Notes: generated by a model from the letters alone, not told the origin. Counted from the stretch's first letter, positions 40,952 through 51,019 are shown. The stretch is 64,000 nt of DNA from Orbaceae bacterium BiB (GCA_036251205.1 CP133958.1:744001-808000), one strand, 5' to 3'. Numbers and translations are program-made.

Positions 40952-41392
40952 CTAATCGGTGATTCTTTTACATATTACTTCTATATTAAATAAATTTATA
41001 ATTTCTTTTGATGTTTTGTCACGAATACTAAATACAATATCTTGCTTTAACTCATCATTTGAAATAAGGACAAATTTAATTTTATTATTAGTTTCCATCT
41101 CACCAATACTTTGCCAAGTATCTTTATTTTTTTCAATAGCGTCAAAATCAATAATTTCAGATGTTGAAGCAAGCTTTAACAGCACCTGATCACCATTTTT
41201 AATATATTCAGCATGATAATCAGGGCGTAGCTCAAGATCATGAAATTCATTTGCTACTTTAGGATTAATCTGTCTCATTAATGTATTTTGACAATTCCAT
41301 TGACCAAGAAGCATCTCTTCTGTAAGTTTTTTTTCGCTACATCCAAACAATACAATTGCAGAAGCGAATATAATGACTATATGTTTTAACAT
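40952..41392 (-). CDS. Small lipoprotein, paralog of the secreted protein at 6976-7440
   Basis: The 146-residue protein has a lipoprotein signal peptide (SAIVLFGC, acylated Cys at residue 18). The mature chain starts KLTEEMLLGQWNC, close to VTEDMLIGKWKC in the protein at 6976-7440, and both end in a conserved Cys near the C-terminus. The middle parts have diverged widely. One paralog is anchored in a membrane and the other is free. No function is known. It lies between an unknown gene and sbcB, in its own unit. Confidence 0.65.
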   Translation of the reverse strand: MLKHIVIIFASAIVLFGCSEKKLTEEMLLGQWNCQNTLMRQINPKVANEFHDLELRPDYHAEYIKNGDQVLLKLASTSEIIDFDAIEKNKDTWQSIGEMETNNKIKFVLISNDELKQDIVFSIRDKTSKEIINLFNIEVICKRITD

Positions 41393-41708
41393 GCTAATAT
41401 CCTATTCAATATTATTGCTTTGAAATTATATATTGTTATATATATTAGAAAAATACGTTTAATATAATCTTATAATCATAACCTATCTATTCTTGTTTTC
41501 TAAAGCAATATAGATTCGACAAAATGATATAGACATGAAGAAATTGAAACGCAACCATTCCTTTTTGTGTTATCCTAGCAACCAAGATCTCATCCTCAAT
41601 AAATAAGGTTTGCCGCTAAGGTTTATTGAATATTGTCATTAATTTATGGCCTTAATCGGTCCATTGTTACATGATATGATGAATAAAACTGTAATTTAAA
41701 AAACAACT

Positions 41709-43139
41709 ATGAACGATATTACACAGCCCAGTTTTTACTTTCATGACTATGAAACATTTGGTACCGACCCAGCCTTTGACCGCCCGGCGCAATTTGCTGG
41801 TATTCGTACTGATATGAATTTAAATATTATAGAAGAACCGTTAGTTATCTATTGTAAACAAGCACCAGATTATTTACCCAATCCTGAAGCTGTGTTAATT
41901 ACGGGTATAACACCACAAGAAGCATTACAAAAAGGCCTTTGTGAAACTGAATTTACCAACCAAATTCATAGCGCATTCAGTGTACCGAATACTTGTATTT
42001 TAGGTTATAACAATATTCGTTTTGATGATGAAGTGACACGTAATATTTTATATCGCAATTTTTATGATCCTTATGCGTATAGCTGGAAAAATGGTAACTC
42101 AAGATGGGATCTACTCGACGTTGTCAGAGCTTGTTATGCACTACGTCCTGATGGGATTAATTGGCCAATTAACGATAATGGTTATGCCAGTTTTCGTCTG
42201 GAAGATTTATCACAAGCTAACAATATTAGTCATGAAAATGCTCATGATGCAATGTCTGATGTCTATGCAACAATTGCAATTACAAAATTAATTAAACAGA
42301 AGCAACCAAAACTATTCGATTATTTTTTTAGTTTACGTAATAAAAATAAAGTTGCTGAATTAATCAATATTATTGCCATGACACCATTAGTACATATATC
42401 AGGCATGCTTGGTGCTCATCGTGGAAATACGACTTTAATTGCCCCACTTATTTGGCATCCCAATCAACCTAATGCGGTGGTTGTTTGTGACTTAACCGGA
42501 GATATCGATCTTCTTCTAACCTTAACGCCTGAGCAAATACAACAAAGACTTTATACCAAAACAGCTGACCTTGCTGATGATGAGCATCGTATTCCATTAA
42601 AATTGGTGCATATAAATAAGTGTCCAATCATCGCACCTGCAAAAACATTATCCGAAGAGAATGCTAGCCGTTTAGCTATCGATTTAGAATTATGCTATAC
42701 AAATTTAACCAAACTGCAAGCAGCCCAACAGATTATTCAAGATAAGATGCAGACTGTCTTTAACGAAAAAATGACTTATCAAGTTCAACAAGATGTAGAT
42801 GGGCAAATTTATCAAGGTTTTTTTGACGGTTATGATAAATCATTATGTGATCTTATACGGCAAACTGAAGCTAATTGTTTAGACACATTAACCATCACGC
42901 CTCATGATAATCGACTTAAAACGCTATTTTTTAGATATAAAGCGAGAAACTATCCGCATTTATTAAATGAATCAGAAAAAATCCAGTGGCAAGATCATTG
43001 CCGAGATAAATTGAGTGATGAAGTTGTTCGCCACTATTTAGTTACCTTAGAAGATCTCGCTAACCAATATCAACAGCAGCCCCAAAAACTGAATTTATTG
43101 AAAAATCTCTATCACTATTGTCAATATTTAGTTAGCTAA
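41709..43139 (+). CDS. sbcB: Exodeoxyribonuclease I
   Basis: SbcB degrades single-stranded DNA from the 3' end, acts in mismatch repair and recombination, and binds SSB. The 476-residue protein matches the E. coli enzyme (475). The DEDDh motifs are FYFHDYETFGTDPAFDRPAQ (motif I), LGYNNIRFDDEVTRN (II) and HDAMSDVYATIAI (III). The SH3-like and C-terminal helical domains follow in the usual order. It precedes the purine permease leader, with no obvious link in function. Confidence 0.96.
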   Translation: MNDITQPSFYFHDYETFGTDPAFDRPAQFAGIRTDMNLNIIEEPLVIYCKQAPDYLPNPEAVLITGITPQEALQKGLCETEFTNQIHSAFSVPNTCILGYNNIRFDDEVTRNILYRNFYDPYAYSWKNGNSRWDLLDVVRACYALRPDGINWPINDNGYASFRLEDLSQANNISHENAHDAMSDVYATIAITKLIKQKQPKLFDYFFSLRNKNKVAELINIIAMTPLVHISGMLGAHRGNTTLIAPLIWHPNQPNAVVVCDLTGDIDLLLTLTPEQIQQRLYTKTADLADDEHRIPLKLVHINKCPIIAPAKTLSEENASRLAIDLELCYTNLTKLQAAQQIIQDKMQTVFNEKMTYQVQQDVDGQIYQGFFDGYDKSLCDLIRQTEANCLDTLTITPHDNRLKTLFFRYKARNYPHLLNESEKIQWQDHCRDKLSDEVVRHYLVTLEDLANQYQQQPQKLNLLKNLYHYCQYLVS

Positions 43140-43183
43140 ATAATTTATCAATAATTTGTCTAGCCCTTTATAAAGTCCACTGC

Positions 43184-43189
43184 TATAAT
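43184..43189 (+). promoter_or_regulatory. Extended -10 promoter of the purine cluster
   Basis: TGCTATAAT is a perfect extended -10 element with TATAAT at 43184-43189. No good -35 is seen, as is usual for extended -10 promoters. Transcription would start near 43196, just before the inverted repeat at 43201. Confidence 0.55.
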
Positions 43190-43197
43190 GTGCAGCC

Positions 43198-43265
43198 TAA
43201 ACATCAGTAGCTATTATTAGCGTACTCCGCGCCAAAGAAACTGATGTGAACTTTTATTTTTCGCA
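43198..43265 (+). promoter_or_regulatory. Structured 5' leader of the purine permease mRNA
   Basis: ACATCAGT (43201-43208) and ACTGATGT (43240-43247) form a perfect 8 bp stem enclosing 31 nt. Inside, two competing small hairpins are possible, GCTA-TTAT-TAGC and GCG-TACTC-CGC. The stem is followed by GAACTTTTATTTTTC, so it resembles an intrinsic terminator or attenuator located 84 nt before the GTG start. It does not match the purine riboswitch consensus I know. The bases suggest ligand- or protein-dependent control of the permease, which is inference. Confidence 0.4.
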
Positions 43266-43330
43266 ATGTTAAATAACCTACACCCTACATCTCTGATCTT
43301 CTATCCTAATCCATTATTTGGAGAATTCTT

Positions 43331-44653
43331 GTGACAACTAATTCAACGACTTATCGATCGTTTTTGGATCGCTATTTTCATTTTCAGGAAAACAGAACTT
43401 CATTAAAAACTGAACTGATGGCCAGTTTTACCACCTTTATTACCATGGTCTATATTGTCTTTGTTAACCCTAAAATCTTAGGTGACGCAGGCATGAACTC
43501 TCAAGCAGTCTTTGTTACTACCGCGTTAATTACAGGTATTGCTTGTTTGGCGATGGGAATTATTGCCAAATTACCGATTGCACTTGCTCCTGGAATGGGG
43601 ATTAATGCTTATTTTGCTTACGTTTTAGTAGGTTCAATGGGATTAACTTGGCAAACAGGGATGGCATTAATATTTCTTGGTGCATCTGGACTATTTTTAC
43701 TCTCCGTTTTTCGTCTACGTTATTGGATGATTGCCAATATTCCGTTCTCTATTCGTATTGGTGTTAGTAGCGGCTGTGGCTTATTGATTACGTTAATCGG
43801 TTTACATAATGCAGAAATTATTGTTGCAGATCCAGATACGATGGTGAGATTAGGTAATCCAACTTCTTATCCATTTATACTGGGTTGCTTAAGCTTTTTA
43901 ATCGTTGCTGTACTTGCTCAGCGCGGCTGGAATTCATCAATTTTACTCTCCTTTATCGTGGTCACCTTGATTGGCTGGCTAATCGATCCTGCGGTGGTTT
44001 ACCATGGCGTTGTTAGTTTACCGCCAGATATATCACAAGTCGTTGGACAACTTGATTTTAGTAAAGTCTTTGAGGTCTCATTATTCGGTGTGATTATTTC
44101 CGTGATGTTAATCAATTTATTTGAATCTTCCGGAACATTTATAGCAGTTACAGACAAAGCAGGACTGGCCGATAAAAATGGACACTACCCAAACCAACAA
44201 CGTTCACTTTATATAGATAGTGCATCATCAGCACTTGGCTCAGCAATGGGTACATCCGCTGTTACAGCTTATGTAGAAAGTGCCTCTGGTGTCGCTGTTG
44301 GCGGTAGAACAGGAATGATGGCTTGTGGTGTTGGAGTACTATTTTTACTGATGATATTTTTCTCACCTTTAGAAAAAATGGTTCCATTATATGCGACCAC
44401 TGGTGCACTAATTTATATCGGCGTATTGATGGCTTCAGATCTTGCCCGCGTTAAATGGGATGATCTTACCGAATCTGTCCCTGCTTTTGTAACAACAATT
44501 ATGATGCCGTTCTCTTTCACAATTACAGAAGGAATTGCAACGGGCTTTATAACTTATGTATTTATGAAATTATTCTCTGGTAAGTATAAAGAGTTAACAG
44601 CTTGTACGGTAATTATGGCGTTGCTATTTTTAGCTCGTTATATTTTCCTTTAA
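43331..44653 (+). CDS. NCS2-family purine (guanine/hypoxanthine/adenine) permease
   Basis: The 440-residue membrane protein belongs to the AzgA branch of NCS2 transporters (E. coli GhxP, GhxQ, AdeP, PurP). These are proton symporters of purine bases, with about 14 membrane segments. Typical segments are ASFTTFITMVYIVFVNPKIL, ALAPGMGINAYFAYVL, FESSGTFIAVTDKAGL and SALGSAMGTSAVTAYVESASG. The start is a GTG at 43331 with a GGAG site nine bases upstream. It lies 53 bp ahead of the first adenine-deaminase-like gene, indicating import of the base that the deaminases use. Confidence 0.92.
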   Translation: MTTNSTTYRSFLDRYFHFQENRTSLKTELMASFTTFITMVYIVFVNPKILGDAGMNSQAVFVTTALITGIACLAMGIIAKLPIALAPGMGINAYFAYVLVGSMGLTWQTGMALIFLGASGLFLLSVFRLRYWMIANIPFSIRIGVSSGCGLLITLIGLHNAEIIVADPDTMVRLGNPTSYPFILGCLSFLIVAVLAQRGWNSSILLSFIVVTLIGWLIDPAVVYHGVVSLPPDISQVVGQLDFSKVFEVSLFGVIISVMLINLFESSGTFIAVTDKAGLADKNGHYPNQQRSLYIDSASSALGSAMGTSAVTAYVESASGVAVGGRTGMMACGVGVLFLLMIFFSPLEKMVPLYATTGALIYIGVLMASDLARVKWDDLTESVPAFVTTIMMPFSFTITEGIATGFITYVFMKLFSGKYKELTACTVIMALLFLARYIFL

Positions 44654-44706
44654 TAAACTTATTAACCTAATATTATCGAAAAATAACCGACTATAGGAAC
44701 TCGACG

Positions 44707-46530
44707 ATGACAACAATGTACAAAGAAGATATCTGTGAAATGATTGATGCTGGAGCTGCCAAGATTCCAGCGGATTTAGTCATTACTAATGGACAATTAG
44801 TTAACGTAAACTCAGCTGAAATCTACGCTGCTGACGTTGCTATTTATAAATCACGTATTGTAGCAACTGGCGATATATCTGGCTATATTGGTGAAAAGAC
44901 AAAAACGTTAGATGCCAAAGGTAAATATATCGTTCCTGGTTTAATTGATGGTCATTTGCATATCGAATGTAGTAAATTATCGATGACTAGTTTTGCTAAA
45001 GCCGTACTGCCGCACGGTACAACCAGTATTATCTCGGGTTTAGATCAATATGTTGTAACTGCTGGTATTGATGGCATTAAAGAAATTCTCCAAGAAATTG
45101 ATGGCACGCCATTAAAAGTATTTTGGGGACTGCCATTTTTAACACCTTACACATTACCACAAAGTAATGTCGGCTTTAACGTAACAGCAAAAACCCATGC
45201 TGAAGTACAAAAATGGCCAGAAGTATTTGGTGTGTGGGAAACCGTTAGTGAGTTTATTGAAAATCAACACAGTGATGTGATTAAAGCGATTGAGTACGCT
45301 CGTATCAACCGCTTACCAATTTTTGGTTGTGCCCCAATGACTCGTGGACATAAACTTAACTCAATTCTTTGTGCTGGTGTACGCCTTGATCATGAAAGCT
45401 ACGATCATACCGAGATGATGGAAAAAATTCGTAAAGGTATGAACGTAATTATTCGTGAATCATCAATTTCACACTTTTTAGAAGAGAACGTTAAAGTCAT
45501 CACCCATTTAAATCCACGTTTATCACGCCGTGTGAGCTTTTGTACCGATGATGTAATTGCATCTGATATTGTGACTAATGGTCATATGGATAAATTAATT
45601 CGTATGGCAATCGCTAATGGCGTTGATCCCCTGACTGCAATTCAAATGGGATCAATCAACTCAGCGGAAGCTTATCGCATTGACCATTTAGTCGGCTCTG
45701 TATCACCAGGACGTTTTGCTGATATTTTACTAGTAGAAGATTTAGTTAAATTTGAAATTGATACAGTCATCGCTAAAGGTCAATTAGTGGTTGAAAATAA
45801 TCAAACAGTTTATAACTTTGTACCACCAAAACGTAGTGATGTATTACTACAAAGTATGAAATTAAAACCTGTTACGGCGGATGATTTAACTGTCAAAACA
45901 GAGGTAAAAGAAGCAACTGTTCAGGCACTATCATTAGATGTTGATTTTGATATTCCTTTTGTTCGTCGTGGTAGACAAGTTGAGTTAGCTATTAAAGATG
46001 GTATTGTCCAACCAGATGTTAACAATGATGCAATCTATGCAACCGTTATTGAACGTTTTGGTAAAACAGATTGTAAACCTAAAGTTGGTTTCTGTTCTGG
46101 TTGGAAACTAAAAGCAGGAGCAATGGCAAGTTCATGTGCACCAGATGATAATAATGTCGTCTGTATTGGTACCAATTCAAATGATATGGCAATCGCAATT
46201 AACTATTTAGCTGAACATGGTGGTGGGCAAGTTATTGTTAAAGATGGTCAAGTATTAGGCTTTTTATCACTACCAATTTGCGGCATCGTCTCTGATCTAG
46301 ATCCTCATTCAATGGCAACGGAAGAGGAAAAATTGTTACAAATTGCTCGTCAACTTGGTTGTGATCTACCCGATCCGTTATTTTATATGTGTTGTTTACA
46401 AATTACCGCTATTCCTGATTATGCAATTACCGATCTCGGTGTGATTGATTTTCATGAACAAGCTGTGATGGATCCCGTATTTAAATGTGGCTGTACTCAC
46501 GGTAAATTACATCCGAAGTGCCACCATTAG
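44707..46530 (+). CDS. Adenine deaminase-like amidohydrolase with altered active site
   Basis: The 607-residue protein aligns along its length with adenine deaminase (Ade). The amidohydrolase core keeps the first metal motif GHLHIE (about residues 82-87) and the late FCTDDV. Several hallmarks of canonical Ade are changed. The DPHEI motif is replaced by SGLDQYV. The metal-binding His in DGHSPG becomes Cys (FGCAPM, about residue 205). HDSHN in the C-terminal domain becomes APDDNN. It also ends in a Cys/His-rich tail (CGCTHGKLHPKCHH) absent from the paralog 168 bp downstream. The substrate or metal centre may differ; it could be a YerA-like or novel purine deaminase. It is probably cotranscribed with the permease. 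Confidence 0.8.
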   Translation: MTTMYKEDICEMIDAGAAKIPADLVITNGQLVNVNSAEIYAADVAIYKSRIVATGDISGYIGEKTKTLDAKGKYIVPGLIDGHLHIECSKLSMTSFAKAVLPHGTTSIISGLDQYVVTAGIDGIKEILQEIDGTPLKVFWGLPFLTPYTLPQSNVGFNVTAKTHAEVQKWPEVFGVWETVSEFIENQHSDVIKAIEYARINRLPIFGCAPMTRGHKLNSILCAGVRLDHESYDHTEMMEKIRKGMNVIIRESSISHFLEENVKVITHLNPRLSRRVSFCTDDVIASDIVTNGHMDKLIRMAIANGVDPLTAIQMGSINSAEAYRIDHLVGSVSPGRFADILLVEDLVKFEIDTVIAKGQLVVENNQTVYNFVPPKRSDVLLQSMKLKPVTADDLTVKTEVKEATVQALSLDVDFDIPFVRRGRQVELAIKDGIVQPDVNNDAIYATVIERFGKTDCKPKVGFCSGWKLKAGAMASSCAPDDNNVVCIGTNSNDMAIAINYLAEHGGGQVIVKDGQVLGFLSLPICGIVSDLDPHSMATEEEKLLQIARQLGCDLPDPLFYMCCLQITAIPDYAITDLGVIDFHEQAVMDPVFKCGCTHGKLHPKCHH

Positions 46531-46540
46531 AAATAGGCTA

Positions 46541-46566
46541 AGAATAAGCCTATATAGGCTTATTCT
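46541..46566. repeat. Perfect 26 bp palindrome between the two deaminase genes
   Basis: AGAATAAGCCTAT followed at once by its exact reverse complement lies 11 bp after the first deaminase stop. As RNA it would fold into a stem of about 11 bp. No T tract follows (CAGTGTTG), so it may limit read-through or protect the upstream message. A second, weaker A/T hairpin (about 46631-46670) ends with T6 closer to the next gene. Confidence 0.6.
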
Positions 46567-46697
46567 CAGTGTTGTATAACAGTAGAATTGCGATAATACG
46601 CTAATTCTATAAACTCGTTTTTAACAAATAACATTAAAGCAACAATTTAAAAAATATTGTTTTTTAATGTCATTTTTGCAATACAGTGAGGTATTTT

Positions 46698-48437
46698 GTG
46701 ACAAAACGTCAACAGTTGAATGATTTAATTGATATGGCAGCGGGTAGAAAAAAAGCTGATTTGCTCATTACTAACTGTAAAGTCATTGATGTATTTAACC
46801 AACAGATCGTTGATGGTCCTTTAGCCATTGGTCATGGTAGAGTTGTTGGTTATGGTCATGATTATCAAGCAGAACAAGTTCTTGATGCTAAAGGGGGCTA
46901 TGTCATGCCAGGTCTTATTGATGGGCATGTACATATCGAGTCATCATCATTAATTCCAACACAATTTGCTCGTTGCATTTTACCATTTGGTACAACGACA
47001 ATTATAGCTGATCCTCATGAAATTGGTAATGTATGTGGACTTGATGGAATCCGTTATATGCTAGATGCATCACGAAAAACTCCATTAGATGTTCGTATTA
47101 TGTTGCCATCTTGTGTCCCTGCTACCCCTTTTGAACAAGCAGGCTGTGTGCTTGAAGCCGAAGATTTAGCAGAACTCATCAATGAACCAGGAATACATGG
47201 TTTAGGTGAGGTAATGGATTATCCAAGTGTGATTAATCACGATGAAAAAATGATGAATAAATTGTGGTTAGCAAAAGATCATGATCGCGTCATTGATGGC
47301 CATAGTCCTGGTGTAAAAGGTAAAGATCTGGTTGCCTATGTCATGGGCGGTATTATGACTGACCATGAATGTAGTACAACGGAAGATATGCTTGAGCGTA
47401 TCCGTCTTGGCCAATACATTTTGTTACGTGAAGGCTCGACTTGCAAAGATTTACTTAATCTAATCCCGGCAATCACCCCAGCAAATGCACGCCGCTGTGT
47501 ATTATGTACCGATGATCGTGAACCTGCAGATATTTTATCGACGGGCCATATTAATAAAAGTTTGCGTTTAGCTGTTGAACATGGACTTGATCCGGTATTG
47601 GCAGTCACTATCGCAACTCTTAATGCAGCTGAATGCTTCAAGTTAAAAGATAAAGGCGCAATCGCACCAAATTATATTGCTGATCTATTGATCGTTGAAG
47701 ACTTAGTTTCATTTAATGCTAAACATGTATTTGTAGCAGGCAAAGAAATTGCTCGTGATGGGAAACTGTTAGTAGAATGGGAAGACTATGTTTCAGATTC
47801 AGTTCTTAATACTGTCAATATTCCTGAATTAACAGAATCTAGCTTTACCCTGCCCCTTAAAACGGAAAAGGTCAATGTTATTGGGGTAAAACCGGGTAGC
47901 GTAGTGACCAATCACTTAATCATGGATGTCAAAAAAGATCGTAATGGGAATTTTTCTGTCCAAGAAAATCCGGGGTTAAATAAATTAGCAGTTATTGAAC
48001 GTCACCACGCAACAGGTAATATTGGTCTTGGAATTTTAGCTAATTATGGTCTAAAAAATGGTGCAATTGCCGTTACTGTTGCCCACGACTCACACAATAT
48101 TGTCGTCGTTGGTGATAATGATGCAGATATGCTAGCTGCGGTACAAGATATTAAGCAAATGGGTGGCGGCTTCTCATTATGTCAAGATGGTAAAGTACTT
48201 GCACATCTTGCGCTGCCAATTGGCGGTCTAATGTCCGATAAATCAGCGCAAGAAGTTGCAGATAATTTGCATGAAATGATCAATGTTGCTAAACAATCTT
48301 TTGGTATTAACCCTGCAGCTCATCCGTTAATGACTTTAGTTTTTATGACATTACCAGTAATACCACAAATTAAGTTAACCTCAACCGGACTCTTTGATGT
48401 AAAAGCTTATCAGCCAATCAAGTTATGTGTTGAATAA
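46698..48437 (+). CDS. ade: Adenine deaminase
   Basis: Ade converts adenine to hypoxanthine and ammonia in purine salvage, using a binuclear metal centre. All canonical motifs are present: GLIDGHVHIESSSL, TTTIIADPHEIGNVCG, GLGEVMDYPSV, IDGHSPGVKGKDL, LCTDDREPADIL and VAHDSHNIVVVG. The start is set by GAGG six bases ahead of the GTG at 46698 (579 residues); a GTG at 46686 is in frame but lacks a site. It follows the divergent paralog in the same direction. With the NCS2 permease this makes a complete adenine uptake and salvage set. Confidence 0.95.
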   Translation: MTKRQQLNDLIDMAAGRKKADLLITNCKVIDVFNQQIVDGPLAIGHGRVVGYGHDYQAEQVLDAKGGYVMPGLIDGHVHIESSSLIPTQFARCILPFGTTTIIADPHEIGNVCGLDGIRYMLDASRKTPLDVRIMLPSCVPATPFEQAGCVLEAEDLAELINEPGIHGLGEVMDYPSVINHDEKMMNKLWLAKDHDRVIDGHSPGVKGKDLVAYVMGGIMTDHECSTTEDMLERIRLGQYILLREGSTCKDLLNLIPAITPANARRCVLCTDDREPADILSTGHINKSLRLAVEHGLDPVLAVTIATLNAAECFKLKDKGAIAPNYIADLLIVEDLVSFNAKHVFVAGKEIARDGKLLVEWEDYVSDSVLNTVNIPELTESSFTLPLKTEKVNVIGVKPGSVVTNHLIMDVKKDRNGNFSVQENPGLNKLAVIERHHATGNIGLGILANYGLKNGAIAVTVAHDSHNIVVVGDNDADMLAAVQDIKQMGGGFSLCQDGKVLAHLALPIGGLMSDKSAQEVADNLHEMINVAKQSFGINPAAHPLMTLVFMTLPVIPQIKLTSTGLFDVKAYQPIKLCVE

Positions 48438-48472
48438 TTGGCATCAATGAATTTGTATTGATAGTTATGATG

Positions 48473-48502
48473 ATATCCTTGTGCTTTACTGTACAAGGAT
48501 AT
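48473..48502. terminator. Inverted repeat between converging ade and ABC transporter genes
   Basis: ATATCCTTGT and ACAAGGATAT form a 10 bp perfect stem with a 10-base loop. No T run follows on either strand, so intrinsic termination is doubtful, yet the position between convergent genes suits a boundary element. Confidence 0.45.
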
Positions 48503-48530
48503 TGATTGATAACATCCGGTTTTATCAATG

Positions 48531-49298
48531 CTATTTAAACATTGAACTTAGAAACTCTTGTGTACGTAAATTTTGTGGATTATCAAATAACGCTTTCGCC
48601 GGACCCGCTTCAACAATAACGCCACTATCCATAAACAATACCGTATCTGCAACTTCCCGAGCAAACCCCATTTCATGGGTTACAATAACCATAGTCATTT
48701 TATCTTCGACTAATTTTTGCATCGTTTTCAACACTTCACCTGTTAATTCAGGATCGAGCGCAGAAGTCGGCTCATCAAATAGCATAATATCAGGTTGCAT
48801 TGCTAAAGCTCGAGCAATGGCTACACGCTGTTTCTGTCCACCCGATAGCTGTGAAGGATAATAGTTGTACTTATCTGATAACCCTACTTTACTCAGTAAC
48901 TCTTGCGCTAGAAGCTCAATTTCACTACGCTGCATTTTTTTCACAATCATCGGTGCTTCAATGATATTTTGTAAAACGGTCATATGAGGGAATAGATTAA
49001 AATGCTGAAATACCATCCCCATTTTACTGCAAATCATCTTGATCTCTTGATCTGCCACATAAACGGCCTTATTGGCTTTATTATTTTGCACCATCCACTT
49101 ATTTTCAATGGCAATATTACCTGAATCAATCTGTTCTAGATTATTTAAGCAGCGCAATAAAGTGGATTTACCAGAACCAGAGGAGCCAATAATTGCAACA
49201 ACTTCAGAACGTTTTACCGAAAAATCAACCCCTTTTAATACTGATAGAGCACCAAATGATTTATAGATTTTTTCAGCATAAATCATAGTATCAGTCAT
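48531..49298 (-). CDS. Polar amino acid ABC transporter, ATP-binding protein
   Basis: The 255-residue ATPase belongs to the GlnQ/HisP-type branch that powers polar amino-acid uptake. Walker A is [11 protein letters not shown], the signature motif is [15 protein letters not shown], Walker B is [15 protein letters not shown], and the H-loop is [13 protein letters not shown]. The start at 49298 overlaps the permease stop by 8 bp (ATGACTGA), which indicates translational coupling; an ATG four codons earlier is less likely. It is the last gene of a binding protein, permease, ATPase operon. Confidence 0.93.
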   Translation of the reverse strand: MTDTMIYAEKIYKSFGALSVLKGVDFSVKRSEVVAIIGSSGSGKSTLLRCLNNLEQIDSGNIAIENKWMVQNNKANKAVYVADQEIKMICSKMGMVFQHFNLFPHMTVLQNIIEAPMIVKKMQRSEIELLAQELLSKVGLSDKYNYYPSQLSGGQKQRVAIARALAMQPDIMLFDEPTSALDPELTGEVLKTMQKLVEDKMTMVIVTHEMGFAREVADTVLFMDSGVIVEAGPAKALFDNPQNLRTQEFLSSMFK

Positions 49299-49935
49299 CG
49301 TAGCGGGCATAATATTTCTCCAGTTTTTGATAGAACAAAGTTAAAATCAGCGTCATTAGCAAGTAAAAAGCCGCCGCAATAAAAAATGGCCAGAGATCAA
49401 AATTACGCTTAACTAATTGAGAAACAATTCGCATCAGATCTTGTAATGCTAAAACATAAACCAGTGAAGTATCTTTAACCAAGGTGATTGTTTCATTGCT
49501 TAAAGGTGGAAGAATTTTTTTCACCATTTGCGGTAAAACAATTCGCCACATCGTTTGACCATAACTCATACCTAGAGTTTTTGCTGCTTCATATTGCCCC
49601 TTATTAACACCTTGAATTCCTGCACGAAATATCTCAGCAAAATAAGCCGCATAGTTTAAAGCAAATGCAATCACAGCAGTAGAAAAACCATCAAAACGAA
49701 TGCCTAACTCAGGTAGCGCGAAATAGATAAAAAATATCTGCAACATCAATGGCGTTCCGCGTATTAGCCAAATATAAGCATTGACCAAATATTCTAGCGG
49801 TTTTATTTTAGATAAGCGTAATAATGCCAGTAGCAATCCCAGCGGAATAGACAACAGCAACGTAATCAAAAATAAGCCCAATGTCAGTTTTATACCAACC
49901 CATAACTGAGGGGCGACTTGCAGTATATAATCCAT
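49291..49935 (-). CDS. Polar amino acid ABC transporter, permease
   Basis: The 214-residue inner-membrane permease is of the HisMQ type, with five likely membrane helices. The EAA loop is [20 protein letters not shown], which contacts the ATPase. [14 protein letters not shown] is conserved in this family. The single permease should act as a homodimer. It lies 70 bp after the binding-protein gene. Confidence 0.93.
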   Translation of the reverse strand: MDYILQVAPQLWVGIKLTLGLFLITLLLSIPLGLLLALLRLSKIKPLEYLVNAYIWLIRGTPLMLQIFFIYFALPELGIRFDGFSTAVIAFALNYAAYFAEIFRAGIQGVNKGQYEAAKTLGMSYGQTMWRIVLPQMVKKILPPLSNETITLVKDTSLVYVLALQDLMRIVSQLVKRNFDLWPFFIAAAFYLLMTLILTLFYQKLEKYYARYDD

Positions 49936-50005
49936 CTATATTCCTATAAAAACAACAACGCAGTCCAATATTGGGCTGCGTTTAAGCAAAATAAACAATT
50001 AAATT

Positions 50006-50803
50006 TTATTTTGTGACGTCTGTACCGAACCATTTTTCTGAGATCTGAGCAGCTGTACCATCAGTCATCATACTATTAAGTGCTTGTTGAATTTTTTGTT
50101 GCAATTCAGCATTGTCTTTTTTAAAGCCAACACCATATTGTTCTTCACCAAAATTATCTTCAAGAACCACATAATCATCTGGTTTTTTAGCGACATAGTA
50201 ATGACCAACAACACCATCAACGACGACTGCATCAAGGCGACCATTAGCTAAGTCAAGTAATGCTGTTACATTATCCGCATATTGATGAAGCTCAGAAAAC
50301 GACTCATGAATTGGATCAGCATTTACCGCATCTAAAGCGCTACTACCATTTTGCAAACCAACAATTTTACCAGCTAAATCAGCTTTACTTTTAATCCCGC
50401 TATCAGGGCTGACAACAATAATCTGATGATTAATCATATAAGGGTCAGAAAAAAGAATATTTTCTTTACGATAATCAGTGATAGTTAAACCATTCCACAA
50501 TGCATCAACTCGACCGCTGTTGAGTTCTGCTTCTTTTGCAGACCAATCGATAGGTTTAAACTCAATATTCAAATTTGCTCTTTTAGCTGCTTCACGAGCC
50601 AAATCGATATCAAAACCAACTAAATTATTGTTTTCATCACGAAATCCCATCGGTGGAAAATCATCATCTAAACCAACCACAATTGTTTGTGTTTCAGTAG
50701 TTTCATTGGCTGTATCATTATTCGATTTTGCTGAGTTATCGCATGCACTTAATAGAAAACTAGCAAAAAAAGCCATCACAGGTAATACAAGGTATTTACG
50801 CAT
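50006..50803 (-). CDS. Polar amino acid ABC transporter, substrate-binding lipoprotein
   Basis: The 265-residue protein has a lipoprotein signal (ASFLLSAC), so the binding protein is membrane-tethered. It is of the SBP_bac_3 (GlnH/FliY/ArtJ) type, with VVGLDDDFPPMGFRDENNNL, GFDIDLAREAAKRANL and WNGLTITDYRKENILFSDPY. The ligand cannot be deduced; cystine, glutamine and arginine binders are all similar. It heads the transporter operon and is likely the most strongly expressed member. Confidence 0.92.
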   Translation of the reverse strand: MRKYLVLPVMAFFASFLLSACDNSAKSNNDTANETTETQTIVVGLDDDFPPMGFRDENNNLVGFDIDLAREAAKRANLNIEFKPIDWSAKEAELNSGRVDALWNGLTITDYRKENILFSDPYMINHQIIVVSPDSGIKSKADLAGKIVGLQNGSSALDAVNADPIHESFSELHQYADNVTALLDLANGRLDAVVVDGVVGHYYVAKKPDDYVVLEDNFGEEQYGVGFKKDNAELQQKIQQALNSMMTDGTAAQISEKWFGTDVTK

Positions 50804-51019
50804 ACTCTTCCTTAAAATAATTTAGCAATAATAATATTAAAATTAACAGGGGTTAATGCTATATCATGTCTCAGTATTTATCCAGTCTGTATTGATAATT
50901 TTACTATAAAATAAATTGATAATTAATTAAAAAATATAAAATATTTAATCTTATCGCTTAACATCACAACAATTCATCAAAATCTTTAATTAAAAATAGA
51001 CTGATTTTACTGATTATTT

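Noticed and set aside
43201-43247. A defined three-way junction like the purine riboswitch
   Set aside because: The two inner hairpins share bases and cannot form together, and the conserved loop and core bases of purine riboswitches are absent. It is reported only as a structured leader.
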